Assembly: GCA_009711295.1 (NCBI GenBank)
Contig: WLST01000013.1
Span: 1-33,925, forward strand
Direction: 5' to 3'
From: Actinomycetota bacterium
GTDB lineage: Bacteria > Actinomycetota > Acidimicrobiia > Acidimicrobiales > Ilumatobacteraceae
Length of the DNA stretch: 33,925 bases
In this document: one piece after another, positions 8,505 through 21,574 of the stretch
How positions within the stretch are numbered: position 1 is the first letter of the stretch
How the letters are laid out: each line of letters opens with the position of its first letter
The notes under the pieces: model-generated
Databases searched by the model: none
What the model saw: the letters and a program-made list of their open reading frames with translations, nothing else
Told to the model about the DNA's origin: nothing
Translations under genes and position numbers: made by a program

Positions 8505-9470
8505 CTAGGAGACCCCATATTTCACGAGCACGTCGACGGTGATAGCTCCAAAAAGAAGTGAGATGTAGGAAATGGAGTAGGAAAATACGCGCATCGAGAC
8601 CGCCTCGGTGGGGGTCCGCCACAAAAATCCGATACCGAGGAGGAAAAGGACCCCTAAAACAGCTGCCGAGACCCCATAAATGGCCCCTAAATCGCCCACT
8701 GGCACCAAAACAAGGCTTGCCACGACCAATGCCACCGTGTACCGCAACATCGCCCGCAGGGTCTGTTTCATGGGAACCACGGTGGGCAACATGGGTACTT
8801 GGGCCGCTTTGTAGTCATCGGAGTGGCGAATGGCCAACGCCCAAAAATGGGGGGGAGTCCAGAGGAAAATGAGCAAAAAGAGCAAAAAAGCGGCCCAAGA
8901 GACCTGATTGGTGACCGCCGACCAGCCCACGAGCACCGGAACCGCCCCGGCGGCGCCCCCAATCACGATATTTTGGCGGCTCGTGCGCTTCAGCCACACG
9001 GAATAAATGACCACGTAGAACATGGTGGCCGAGAAGGTGAGTAGGGCCGACAAGAGGTTGGCGCTCACCCACAAGATGGCAAAAGCCACAATTTCCAAGA
9101 TCCAGGCAAAAATGACGGCATTTCGCGGGGCGATGAGGCCGGTGACTAATGGCCGCCCTTGGGTGCGCTCCATGAGTTTGTCGATATCGCGGTCGATGAC
9201 CATGTTGAGGGCGTTTGCCCCGCCAGCAGCCAGAGAGCCACCCACCAAGGTGAGCACAACGAGCCACGTGGCTGGCCAGCCCTTTTGGGCCAGCACCATG
9301 GTGGGAACGGTGGTAACCAGCAATAGTTCCACAATGCGTGGTTTGGTGAGGGCGATATAGCCGCCAATAACGGTGGTGGGTCGGCGACCCGAGCCATTGT
9401 GCGACAAAGCCCGGCGAGCGAGTCGCGAAGGAACGAGGGGGCGAGCACCAACAGCCATGGAAATGCCCAT
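8505..9470 (-). CDS. ctaB: Protoheme IX farnesyltransferase (heme O synthase)
   Basis: LTKPRIVELLLVTTVPTM, NMVIDRDIDKLMERTQGRPL, FLWTPPHFWALAIRHSDDYKAAQVPMLP signatures of the UbiA-type CyoE/CtaB. Start taken as MGISMAVG at 9468-9470 rather than the ORF-track 9560, which would overlap clpS. Confidence 0.95.
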   Translation of the reverse strand: MGISMAVGARPLVPSRLARRALSHNGSGRRPTTVIGGYIALTKPRIVELLLVTTVPTMVLAQKGWPATWLVVLTLVGGSLAAGGANALNMVIDRDIDKLMERTQGRPLVTGLIAPRNAVIFAWILEIVAFAILWVSANLLSALLTFSATMFYVVIYSVWLKRTSRQNIVIGGAAGAVPVLVGWSAVTNQVSWAAFLLFLLIFLWTPPHFWALAIRHSDDYKAAQVPMLPTVVPMKQTLRAMLRYTVALVVASLVLVPVGDLGAIYGVSAAVLGVLFLLGIGFLWRTPTEAVSMRVFSYSISYISLLFGAITVDVLVKYGVS

Positions 9471-9490
9471 CGTAGAGGCAGAATGTCGTA

Positions 9491-9784
9491 ATGGCATCAA
9501 CGACCGAAGCACCCGCAGCAGATGCTGCTGTTGATGAACAACTCGACACCGACAAGCCATGGATCGTGCTTGTGTGGAATGACCCCATCAACCTCATGTC
9601 GTATGTCGCTTTCGTCCTCCAAAAACTTTTTGGTTACAGCAATGAAAAAGCAACGGAATTAATGCTCGACGTTCACCACAAAGGACGCGCTGTGGTGTCA
9701 AGTGGTGCACGTGAACGCGCTGAACTCGACGTATTTCGCCTACATGAGCATGGTTTATGGGCCACCATGCAACGCGACACATGA
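9491..9784 (+). CDS. clpS: ATP-dependent Clp protease adaptor ClpS
   Basis: [71 protein letters not shown]. Confidence 0.95.
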   Translation: MASTTEAPAADAAVDEQLDTDKPWIVLVWNDPINLMSYVAFVLQKLFGYSNEKATELMLDVHHKGRAVVSSGARERAELDVFRLHEHGLWATMQRDT

Positions 9785-10302
9785 TGCGTCGTCGCAACTC
9801 TGGGCCATTTGTTGCACAACGCGATGGCACATATGTCATGAACCTTGCGCCCGACGTTCAAGCGATGCTTGTGCATATGTTCGGTGAGCTGCGAGATGTT
9901 CTCACCACTGGCGATTCCAACGAGCCCACACTGCAGCGACTCTTCCCCGTTGCGTATCACCAAGACCCCGAGAGCAACGAGGAATACCAACGTCTCATGC
10001 GTAGCGAGCTGGTGGCTTCTCGTCTTGCTGCTATTTCACGAGCCGTGGAAGTCATCGATACCGCTCAGAACCAAGCGCCCATTCTCACTTCTGGCGATAT
10101 GTCTCAGTTCATGCAATCGCTCAATGCCATCCGCCTCTTGCTCGGCACCATGCTCGATGTCAGTGAAGATGATGAACTTCATGGTCACAGCGACCTCGAA
10201 GATGACGATCCACGTCTGGCCCAGCACCATTTATATGCCTATTTGGGGTGGTTATTAGAGGCTTCTATAAGTGCTCAGATGAATCGGGGGGAAATTCGCT
10301 AA
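9781..10302 (+). CDS. DUF2017 family protein
   Basis: ATG at 9781 overlaps the clpS stop (ATGA); the pairing with clpS and sequence character match the actinobacterial DUF2017 family. Confidence 0.75.
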   Translation: MMRRRNSGPFVAQRDGTYVMNLAPDVQAMLVHMFGELRDVLTTGDSNEPTLQRLFPVAYHQDPESNEEYQRLMRSELVASRLAAISRAVEVIDTAQNQAPILTSGDMSQFMQSLNAIRLLLGTMLDVSEDDELHGHSDLEDDDPRLAQHHLYAYLGWLLEASISAQMNRGEIR

Positions 10303-10344
10303 TTCCCTGATAGTTTTGCAACGCTCTCGCGTGGAGTCGAACAA

Positions 10345-10417
10345 GCCCCCATCGTCTAGTGGCCTAGGACACCACCCTTTCAAGGTGGCGGCACGGGTTC
10401 GAATCCCGTTGGGGGTG
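10345..10417 (+). tRNA. tRNA-Glu (anticodon TTC)
   Basis: GCCCCCA...TGGGGGT acceptor stem, ACGGG-TTCGAAT-CCCGT T-arm, anticodon loop CTTTCAA. Confidence 0.95.
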
Positions 10418-10501
10418 CGAAATACGGTTACATACAATTTAATATCAGCAATAACGATCATGTTTTCAATGATCAAAGTGTGGAATTTATGTCGTCACTT
10501 T

Positions 10502-10575
10502 GGTCCCGTGGTGAAGCTGGAGTTCACGCCGGCCTGTCAAGCCGGAGGTCGCGGGTTCGAGTCCCGTCGGGACCG
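10502..10575 (+). tRNA. tRNA-Asp (anticodon GTC)
   Basis: GGTCCCG...CGGGACC acceptor stem, CCGGC-CTGTCAA-GCCGG anticodon arm, GGGTTCGAGTCCC T-arm. Confidence 0.95.
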
Positions 10576-10601
10576 CGTGTGCAGATGTTTACATCTGTCA
10601 C

Positions 10602-10674
10602 GGTCGAGTAGCTCAGTCGGCAGAGCGTCCGCCTGAAAAGCGGAAGGTCACCGGATCGACGCCGGTCTCGACCA
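10602..10674 (+). tRNA. tRNA-Phe (anticodon GAA)
   Basis: GGTCGAG...CTCGACC acceptor stem, TCCGC-CTGAAAA-GCGGA anticodon arm, ACCGG-ATCGACG-CCGGT T-arm. Confidence 0.93.
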
Positions 10675-10684
10675 CAATATCTTT

Positions 10685-12814
10685 ATGAAGCGCCGCGACA
10701 TTGAGGGCCTGCGCGCCCTAGCAGTTGGTGTCGTGGTTTTATACCACGCACACTTCTTCGCCTTACGTGGCGGCTTTGTTGGCGTTGACGTTTTTTTCGT
10801 CCTCTCTGGTTTTCTCATCACTTCGCTACTGGCAAGTGAATACGGAGCGAACAAGCGCATTTCATTGCGTCAGTTTTATGCCCGCCGCGCACGACGCTTG
10901 TTACCCGCTTCCACACTTGTTGTTGTTGCAACCGTCATTGCTGGGCGCATTTGGCTAGAACCACTGCGCTTGCGCGACCTTGGACACGACGCCATTTCCA
11001 GCGCTGGGTTTTTTGCCAACATCACTTTTGCCCACCGCGGCACCGACTACTTGCAGTCAACTTTGCCTCCTTCGGCGCTGCAACATTTTTGGTCGCTCGC
11101 AGTTGAAGAACAGTTCTATGTGGTGTGGCCAGCGCTCTTGGCGCTATTGCTCTGGCGTTCACGACACTTTCGCACACGCGCTGTTGTCGGTATTTCCGTT
11201 CTCAGCATTGCATCGTTTGCTGTGTGTATTTGGCAAACCAATACCACCCAACAATGGGCATTCTTTGGGCTTCATGCGCGTGCATGGGAACTAGGCCTCG
11301 GTGCACTTCTCGCTCTTGCATGGAACAACGTCAACAAAATTGCAGCTTGGTTACGAGCAGTTATGGGTTGGCTTGGCTTAACCGCAGTCATTGCGAGCTG
11401 CTTTGTCATCAATGAAAAAGTGTTGTTCCCTGGCTATGCCGTATTGCTTCCCGTTGCTGGAACGCTCTGTGTACTCATTGCTGGCGACGACAACCGCTTC
11501 GGCCCGCAAATTCTTTTGCGGTTTCAACCACTGCAATTTATTGGAGCACGTTCGTATTCTTTGTACCTCTGGCACTGGCCTGCGCTCATCATTGGCGAAG
11601 CTGCATACGGTCACACACTCAATGCAACTGAACGCATTCTTCTCTTGGGCATTGCATTTTGTGGCGCATGTTTGTCGTACGTATTTGTCGAGAACCCGGT
11701 GCGTCACTCAGCGAAGCTTCAACTCAAACCGATGCTCGCACTCACCATGGGGGCAGGCCTCATTGCAATAAGCCTTGCCGCCGGCATCGTTTTAAAATCG
11801 AATTCATCATCACTTGCCAGCGATGTTGTAGCAGCAGCACCCGTTGCAGTGCAGACCACAACTACTCAGGTGTCTTCTGCAACAACAGTGGCGCCTACTG
11901 CTGAAACAACGACCACCGTTCCCGGACCACCACCAGTGGTGGTGAGCCCATCTGCACCACTTGAAGCAGTTGAGCAAGGTGTACTCGCGCAAGAAGTTCC
12001 TTCAAACTTAGAACCATCACTACGTGCAGCTATGGGTGACAAACCCATCATTTACGACAATGGTTGTCATGTGAGTGTTGGGCCCTCTGTGCCTAAGAAG
12101 TGCGAATACGGTGCCAAGAAATCTACGTTCACCGTTGCTCTCTTTGGCGACTCACATGCTGCACAATGGTTTCCTACTATTCAAATGACTGCGCGGCAAC
12201 AAGGTTGGCGATTCTTGCCCTTCACCAAATCGGGTTGTCCGCCTATTGACCTCATCACGTGGAACATGCTCTCCTCAAACACGTACCCGCAGTGCAGGCC
12301 GTGGCGCAAAAATGTGATTGAAATGATGATTGCGGAAAAAGTACAAGTGGTGTTCATTTCTTCATCTGTGAAACTCATGGCCGTGAACACACGTAATCCG
12401 TTTTTGCCAGAGCAAATTGTTGAAGCACAAACCGAGTTGCTCACGCAATTAAAAGCCGCTGGAATTACTCCCATTCTCATCACCGACACGCCGTACCCTG
12501 GCGACAACTTGCCCATTTGTCTCTCGCGCAATATCAAAAATGTTCCACGTTGTACTTACGACCGTGAAAAGGGTTACCGCGTGGAGCGCATTCAAGCCAT
12601 TATCGATGCAGGTGCCAAAAATGAAGTGCAAGTGCTCGACATCAGCAACTGGCTCTGTGGTCTTACGAAGTGCCCCGCCATTGTGGGCAATATTTTGGTG
12701 AACCGCGATGGTGATCACATCACCACGAAATATGCGCAATGGCTACAGCCGCTGTTCGATGCAGCGGTCTCGCCATATGTGAACTACGTGCGCCAGCGCA
12801 CCAGCGTTTCCTGA
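10685..12814 (+). CDS. OafA/YrhL-like membrane acyltransferase with C-terminal SGNH domain
   Basis: RRDIEGLRALAVGVVVLYHAHFFALRGGFVGVDVFFVLSGFLIT; multiple TMs; Thr/Pro-rich linker; ALFGDSHAAQWFP SGNH motif. Confidence 0.93.
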   Translation: MKRRDIEGLRALAVGVVVLYHAHFFALRGGFVGVDVFFVLSGFLITSLLASEYGANKRISLRQFYARRARRLLPASTLVVVATVIAGRIWLEPLRLRDLGHDAISSAGFFANITFAHRGTDYLQSTLPPSALQHFWSLAVEEQFYVVWPALLALLLWRSRHFRTRAVVGISVLSIASFAVCIWQTNTTQQWAFFGLHARAWELGLGALLALAWNNVNKIAAWLRAVMGWLGLTAVIASCFVINEKVLFPGYAVLLPVAGTLCVLIAGDDNRFGPQILLRFQPLQFIGARSYSLYLWHWPALIIGEAAYGHTLNATERILLLGIAFCGACLSYVFVENPVRHSAKLQLKPMLALTMGAGLIAISLAAGIVLKSNSSSLASDVVAAAPVAVQTTTTQVSSATTVAPTAETTTTVPGPPPVVVSPSAPLEAVEQGVLAQEVPSNLEPSLRAAMGDKPIIYDNGCHVSVGPSVPKKCEYGAKKSTFTVALFGDSHAAQWFPTIQMTARQQGWRFLPFTKSGCPPIDLITWNMLSSNTYPQCRPWRKNVIEMMIAEKVQVVFISSSVKLMAVNTRNPFLPEQIVEAQTELLTQLKAAGITPILITDTPYPGDNLPICLSRNIKNVPRCTYDREKGYRVERIQAIIDAGAKNEVQVLDISNWLCGLTKCPAIVGNILVNRDGDHITTKYAQWLQPLFDAAVSPYVNYVRQRTSVS

Positions 12815-13590
12815 GCCACTGTTGCCACGTGTGTGCCGTCTTGGGCAAACACATAACCAAACGACAAACCTCTGCCGCCAACAAATGCATTGCACGACAT
12901 TTCATACAAGTGCCACTGGTCTGCACGTAGCGGGCGGTGAAACCAAATGGTGTGGTCGAGGCTCGCACTAAAAGCTGTGCCCGCATCGGCCGCAGAACGT
13001 GCATCGGGCGACGAACTAAACACTGCATCGGTGGGTAGGTCGTCAGAGATGTAGGCGAGTGCACACTGATGAGATAGCGGGTCGTCGCCGGTGGGTGTTG
13101 TGACACGCATCCACGCAGCAACTCTTCCCACGCCGTCGCGGTCGCCGGCTGGAACCTGTTCGGTAGGAATCCAGCGGCGGTCGAAAAACTCGCTCCACGT
13201 TGTTGACTCCAACTCTTCGGGTTGCGACAAATGTTGCGGAAACTTTGTTGCACTGACTTCTGGGGCGTCTTCTGCTTTTTGGAACGAGGCCTCTAGGTTC
13301 AAGATGGCACCCACCGCCTGGCGTGCCACCACTCGACGCGTTACGAAACTGCGGCCATTACGAATGCGGTCAACTTCGTAACGCACGGTTTGCTTGTTGT
13401 CGCCACGCTGGATGAAATAGGCGCGTAACGAGTGCACAGAAAACTCGGGGTCAACGGTGTGCGCAGCTGCTCGCAATGCCTGAGCGACAATATGACCCCC
13501 ATACAAGCCACCCCAGGGGTACGCATGACCAACGCCAATGTATGTATCGGGGCCGTGTGGCTCTAGTTCAACAAGTGCATGAAGATCCAT
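12784..13590 (-). CDS. tesB: Acyl-CoA thioesterase II (TesB-like, double hotdog)
   Basis: YGGHIVAQALRAAAHTV...VHSLRAYFIQRGD...SLDHTIWFHRPLRADQWHLYEMSCNAFVGGRGLSFG. Confidence 0.9.
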   Translation of the reverse strand: MDLHALVELEPHGPDTYIGVGHAYPWGGLYGGHIVAQALRAAAHTVDPEFSVHSLRAYFIQRGDNKQTVRYEVDRIRNGRSFVTRRVVARQAVGAILNLEASFQKAEDAPEVSATKFPQHLSQPEELESTTWSEFFDRRWIPTEQVPAGDRDGVGRVAAWMRVTTPTGDDPLSHQCALAYISDDLPTDAVFSSSPDARSAADAGTAFSASLDHTIWFHRPLRADQWHLYEMSCNAFVGGRGLSFGYVFAQDGTHVATVAQETLVRWRT

Positions 13591-13625
13591 GCCCCCATCT
13601 TGCCGTGGAAATTGTTCTGAATTGG

Positions 13626-14051
13626 TTAGCTCACTCGGAGAATGACCAACACCGTCTCTGAAATGTGACTTTCCACTTCGTATTCACCCGCTTTATCGGC
13701 CGTCAACGAGAAAGTTTTCGTTTCGCCCTTTTTCGTGATGCCCTCACCCAAGTCATACCCGTGAACGTGGTATTCATCGTCGGCCTGAGGGTTGGTGAAA
13801 TTGAGTGTTACTTCGGACCCAAGGGGAATTTCTTCCACGCGATCTGGGCTTGAATTCTCGCCAACAATGACGTCAACGGTGATGCGACCGTCGCTCACGG
13901 TTGTTGTTGGGTCGCCGCTCGTTGTTTCCGTGCTGTCAACCGCAATGGTTGTAACAGCGCTGTCTGTGGAACCGCTGTCGTTTGAACAGGCTGCCAGACC
14001 CACAAGTGGTGTGAGTACCAGCATGAGCTGCCAGATCTTTTTAGTTTCCAT
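13626..14051 (-). CDS. Cupredoxin-like lipoprotein
   Basis: METKKIWQLMLVLTPLVGLAAC lipobox, Ser/Thr-rich linker, beta-domain with DEYHVHGYDLGEG and GEYEVESHISETVLVILRVS. Start at 14049-14051 preferred to the upstream ORF-track start. Confidence 0.75.
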   Translation of the reverse strand: METKKIWQLMLVLTPLVGLAACSNDSGSTDSAVTTIAVDSTETTSGDPTTTVSDGRITVDVIVGENSSPDRVEEIPLGSEVTLNFTNPQADDEYHVHGYDLGEGITKKGETKTFSLTADKAGEYEVESHISETVLVILRVS

Positions 14052-14604
14052 ATTTCTCCGTCGCTTGTGGGGGTGGGAAAGTTCCTGCCTCATTTGAGGT
14101 AGTCATCAGAGTTTGAATATCGAGCCGGGCCCGAGCCACCCGCGAGCGGACTGTGCCAATGGGGCACTCACAAATGGCAGCTACCTCTTCATAGGAAAGT
14201 CCTACTAATTGGGTGAGCACAAATGCATCTCGGCGATCAATGTCGATGGAAGAGATGAGTTCGCGCAGATCAATAGAAGTATCGGTGGCTTCGGCAATGA
14301 GTGGCCGCGTTCCTTCATAATCTTTTTGTAATCGGCGGCGACGTTGGCGGCGGCGAATTTCGTCAAGACACGTATGGCGTGCAATACCTAAAGTCCAGGC
14401 CCGCACATTGTGTTCGGCGGTCACACGGTGCAACGAGCCAATCATCTTGATGAGAGCGTCTTGAGCTAAGTCGTCTGCCGATTGGGCATCGACCATGTAC
14501 TTGCACAACCGCCACACATCGCCTTGCACCAAACGCATCAGACCTTCAAGCGCCACACGATCTCCGTCGCGCGCTTTGAGTGCCGTGCTGGTGAGGAGGT
14601 CCAC
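14041..14604 (-). CDS. ECF-type RNA polymerase sigma-70 factor
   Basis: Region 2 DAQSADDLAQDALIKMIGSLHR..VRAWTLGIARHTCLDEIRRRQRRR; region 4 LTQLVGLSYEEVAAICECPIGTVRSRVARARLDI. GTG start at 14602-14604. Confidence 0.93.
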   Translation of the reverse strand: MDLLTSTALKARDGDRVALEGLMRLVQGDVWRLCKYMVDAQSADDLAQDALIKMIGSLHRVTAEHNVRAWTLGIARHTCLDEIRRRQRRRRLQKDYEGTRPLIAEATDTSIDLRELISSIDIDRRDAFVLTQLVGLSYEEVAAICECPIGTVRSRVARARLDIQTLMTTSNEAGTFPPPQATEKYGN

Positions 14605-14685
14605 ATCTTCAATTTACTGAGTGCACTGTGCAAAGAACGAGTTTCCCGTCAGGAACTTTGGCACGCTCATAAACGACACTGTTGC

Positions 14686-15318
14686 ATGACGCACAAAGCC
14701 GACTGCTCTCCATTTCAGATTCTCATCTCTGCCCAACTTGATGGTGAAACATCACGTGCGGAAGATGCCGCCTTGCAAACGCATACACAAGAGTGCGCTG
14801 AATGTATGGCTCTCCTCACACAACTATCGGTGCAGCATCGTCGCCTGCGTGTACACACAGTAGAGACAACGCCCGATATGGCAATGGCTGTACTGGCAAA
14901 GGCTCATCCACCAAGGTTGGGTCGCCGCGGATGGATTCGTCAGGCACTCGTTACCGTTGGCGTTACTGAACTTGTGTTGTCGTTGCCCGCACTGCTCCTC
15001 GGCGAAGACGCAAACGCACCTGTGCACATTGCTCGTCATGTTGGGTCTTTGGGAGTCGCACTCGGCATTGCTCTTGTGTATGCAGCGTGGCGACCCACGC
15101 GCGCATACGGCATGATGCCCTTCGTTGCCGCTCTGGGGCTGTGCATTGTTGTGTCGTCGGTGCTTGATATTGCCACAGGGCGTGCAGCAGCGCTTTCCGA
15201 GTCAACGCATCTCGTTGAATTAGGTGGCATGTTCCTCGTATGGCTTCTTGCAGGAAGCCCGCGACCACGGATTCCGTTTTTATTTTTCTCATCTGCAACA
15301 CACCGTGTGAAACCCTGA
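14686..15318 (+). CDS. Zinc-finger (HxxxCxxC) membrane anti-sigma factor
   Basis: LISAQLDGE...LQTHTQECAECMALL (ZAS motif) followed by several TM segments. Start 14686 is preferred to the ORF-track 14482, which overlaps the sigma gene. Confidence 0.82.
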   Translation: MTHKADCSPFQILISAQLDGETSRAEDAALQTHTQECAECMALLTQLSVQHRRLRVHTVETTPDMAMAVLAKAHPPRLGRRGWIRQALVTVGVTELVLSLPALLLGEDANAPVHIARHVGSLGVALGIALVYAAWRPTRAYGMMPFVAALGLCIVVSSVLDIATGRAAALSESTHLVELGGMFLVWLLAGSPRPRIPFLFFSSATHRVKP

Positions 15319-15339
15319 CCAAGGTCGTAGTTTCATCGC

Positions 15340-16458
15340 GTGCAAACTCCTTACGTCATCATTGACCTCGACATTGTTGAGACAAAATTTCGCGAGCTTT
15401 CCGAAGCCCTTCACTCCACCGAGTTGTGTTACGCAGTAAAAGCAAACCCGGGCAAACCAGTTATCGAGCGATTAGCTGCCCTCGGTGCCAGCTTTGATGT
15501 TGCCAGCGTTCCTGAAATTGATTTGGTGTTGTCGTGCGGAGTTGAACCTGCTCGTATTTCCTTTGGAAACACCATAAAAAAGCAACGCGACATTGCTTAC
15601 GCAGCACAGCAGGGGATCACTCGTTTCACGGTCGACACCATGAGCGAACTACACAAAGTGCTTGCTGAAGCACCCCAAGCAGAAGTGTGTGTGCGCTTGT
15701 TTCACGACTGCGAAGGTGCCGACTGGCCATTGTCGAAAAAATTCGGTTGTGGCTTTGCAGATGCAAAAAAGATTCTTATTGCTGCAGGTAACGCTGGTTG
15801 CACTACCGGCATTTCCTTTCACGTAGGTTCGCAACAACGCAACCTCGATGCGTGGCTTGCACCATTGCAACTATGCCAGCAGCTCATTACTGAAGTGTCG
15901 CGAGAAACAGTTGCACCAGAGTTTGTGAACCTTGGTGGTGGCTACCCCGGGAGTTATCTCGACGACACGCCACATATTTCTGTATACGGCGATGCAATTC
16001 GCAAAAGTTTGCACGACGTGTTTGGCAGCAACACACCACGCCTCATGGCAGAGCCTGGTCGTTACCTTGTTGCCGACGCAGGAACGTTGCATACCGAAGT
16101 TGTACTTGTGAGCGATCGCGATATTGACGCACGTCGCTGGGTCTACGTTGACTGTGGAGTGTTTGGTGGCCTTGCCGAAACTCTTGGTGAGAGTATTCGT
16201 TACCGCTTGCACACCGAGCACGATGCCTCGGCACCTGCATCGCAAATTGTTTTGGCAGGCCCAACGTGCGACTCAGCCGACATCATTTACGACAAAGCCG
16301 GATACTTCCTGCCCGATGCCTTGCAAGTAGGCGAAGTGATTCGCATTGCGTCAACTGGTGCGTACACCACGAGTTACTCGGCCATTGGCTTCAATGGTTT
16401 TGCGCCACTTGCACAGGGGTACATCAACATTGTTGCGATGAAAGAACCCGCTGTTTAG
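15340..16458 (+). CDS. Fold-type III PLP-dependent decarboxylase (ornithine/diaminopimelate decarboxylase family)
   Basis: YAVKANPGKPVIERLAALGASFDVASVPEI (PLP Lys), FHVGSQQ, GAMLAEPGR-like LMAEPGRYLVADAG, GPTCDSADII. GTG start. Confidence 0.9.
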   Translation: MQTPYVIIDLDIVETKFRELSEALHSTELCYAVKANPGKPVIERLAALGASFDVASVPEIDLVLSCGVEPARISFGNTIKKQRDIAYAAQQGITRFTVDTMSELHKVLAEAPQAEVCVRLFHDCEGADWPLSKKFGCGFADAKKILIAAGNAGCTTGISFHVGSQQRNLDAWLAPLQLCQQLITEVSRETVAPEFVNLGGGYPGSYLDDTPHISVYGDAIRKSLHDVFGSNTPRLMAEPGRYLVADAGTLHTEVVLVSDRDIDARRWVYVDCGVFGGLAETLGESIRYRLHTEHDASAPASQIVLAGPTCDSADIIYDKAGYFLPDALQVGEVIRIASTGAYTTSYSAIGFNGFAPLAQGYINIVAMKEPAV

Positions 16459-16467
16459 TTTCTATAG

Positions 16468-17061
16468 TTAGCTGCCGAACTCAAAACCTAAGTCGGGTGC
16501 CACCAGCATCGGTTCATAACGAATACCCGCGTCGGCGGCCATGGCCGCACAGGTTCCTCCGCGGTCAACGATGACAGTGATGAGAACGACTTCAGCACCA
16601 AAGTCGCGTACGGCATCGACTGCTTCAAAGAGTGACGTGCCGCGAGTAACCGTGTCTTCGGTAATGATCACTTTGTCGCCAGGTTGCAGTGCGCCCGCAA
16701 TACGACCCGTCACACCGTGATCTTTAGATTCTTTTCGTACGCTAAAACTACGAAGGTTGATGGCACGTGTAGCAGCAACTGCGGCGATGCCATATGCAAC
16801 TGGGTCGGCGCCCATAGTGAGACCGCCAATCGCTGTTGCTTCAGCGGGAAAAAATGACAATGCCACATTGGTGACGAGCACAATGCCATCGGGGCGACAT
16901 GCGGTTTGCTTGGTATCAAGGAACCACGAACTTTTGCGGCCCGACTTCAGGGTGAAGTCACCTCGCTTGACGGCGTGGGCCATGACATGCTCACGCAAAG
17001 CGTGGCGGGCAGGGTCGAGTGGGGGGAGCGAAGTATTTTCAGAATTTACGGGCACATTCAT
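16468..17061 (-). CDS. pyrE: Orotate phosphoribosyltransferase
   Basis: GDFTLKSGRKSSWFLDTKQ, GGLTMGADPVAYGIA, KDHGVTGRIAGALQPGDKVIITEDTVTRGTSLFEAVDAVRDFGAEV. Confidence 0.93.
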   Translation of the reverse strand: MNVPVNSENTSLPPLDPARHALREHVMAHAVKRGDFTLKSGRKSSWFLDTKQTACRPDGIVLVTNVALSFFPAEATAIGGLTMGADPVAYGIAAVAATRAINLRSFSVRKESKDHGVTGRIAGALQPGDKVIITEDTVTRGTSLFEAVDAVRDFGAEVVLITVIVDRGGTCAAMAADAGIRYEPMLVAPDLGFEFGS

Positions 17062-17095
17062 GGCTCTACCGTACATACCCGATATCTTTTGTAAC

Positions 17096-17566
17096 GTGAA
17101 TGCAACAAAAGGAACGCCTGCCAAAAAGGCTGCGAAGAAGGCCACTGCCAAAAAAGTCGCCACGAAGTCGGCGAAAAAGGCAATGAGCACGAAGCACAAA
17201 GATGCTTTGGCCCAGGGTCGCACCGAGGGTCGCATCATTCGCATGTACCTCGAAATTGTGGAGGCCAATAAGCCCAAGCGTGGTCGCAAGCGCACCGCCG
17301 ATTCCATTACCAAGCGTCTTGCTGCTATTCAAAAAGAACTCACCACTGCCGACGCCATTGTGAAACTGCGTCTCACACAAGAGCGCATGAACCTCACCGC
17401 CGAATTGGCAACCAAGCAATTGGGCTCAGACTTTACAAAATTAGAAAATCAGTTCGTCAAAATTGCTGCGGAGTATTCGCAACGTAATGGCATCACCTAT
17501 TCGGCTTGGCAAGAAATGGGTGTTCAACCCAACGTGCTGAAGCGTGCGGGCATTAACCGCGAAGAG

Positions 17567-17572
<6 letters not shown>
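17096..17572 (+). CDS. Conserved actinobacterial-type hypothetical with Lys/Ala-rich (histone H1-like) N-terminal tail
   Basis: GTG start at 17096: (M)NATKGTPAKKAAKKATAKKVATKSAKKAMSTKHK followed by a charged helical domain. The ORF-track start at 16757 lies antisense inside pyrE. Confidence 0.7.

Positions 17573-21570
<3,998 letters not shown>

Positions 21571-21574
<4 letters not shown>

Noticed and set aside
8505-9470. Apparent G+C-rich stretches in ctaB suggesting horizontal acquisition
   Set aside because: Spot-counting lines gave values from about 50% to 68%, so the gene is mixed; no consistent compositional boundary could be shown by eye.
8815-9597. 260-aa minus-strand ORF over ctaB and clpS start
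   Set aside because: Out-of-frame shadow of ctaB with His/Arg-rich, non-protein-like composition; ctaB frame has strong UbiA/CyoE motifs.
10602-10674. A at tRNA-Phe position 54 (T-loop ATCGACG instead of TTCGANN)
   Set aside because: Stems are all intact, and A54 T-loops (GGATCGA...) are, as far as I recall, seen in other bacterial tRNAs; not enough to claim novelty.
11820-11990. Repetitive Thr/Val/Pro coding stretch in the acyltransferase
   Set aside because: Ordinary low-complexity linker between the membrane and SGNH domains, not a DNA repeat element.
14482-14685. N-terminal extension of the anti-sigma ORF
   Set aside because: Would overlap the sigma coding region and has no motif; ATG at 14686 gives a normal anti-sigma N-terminus.
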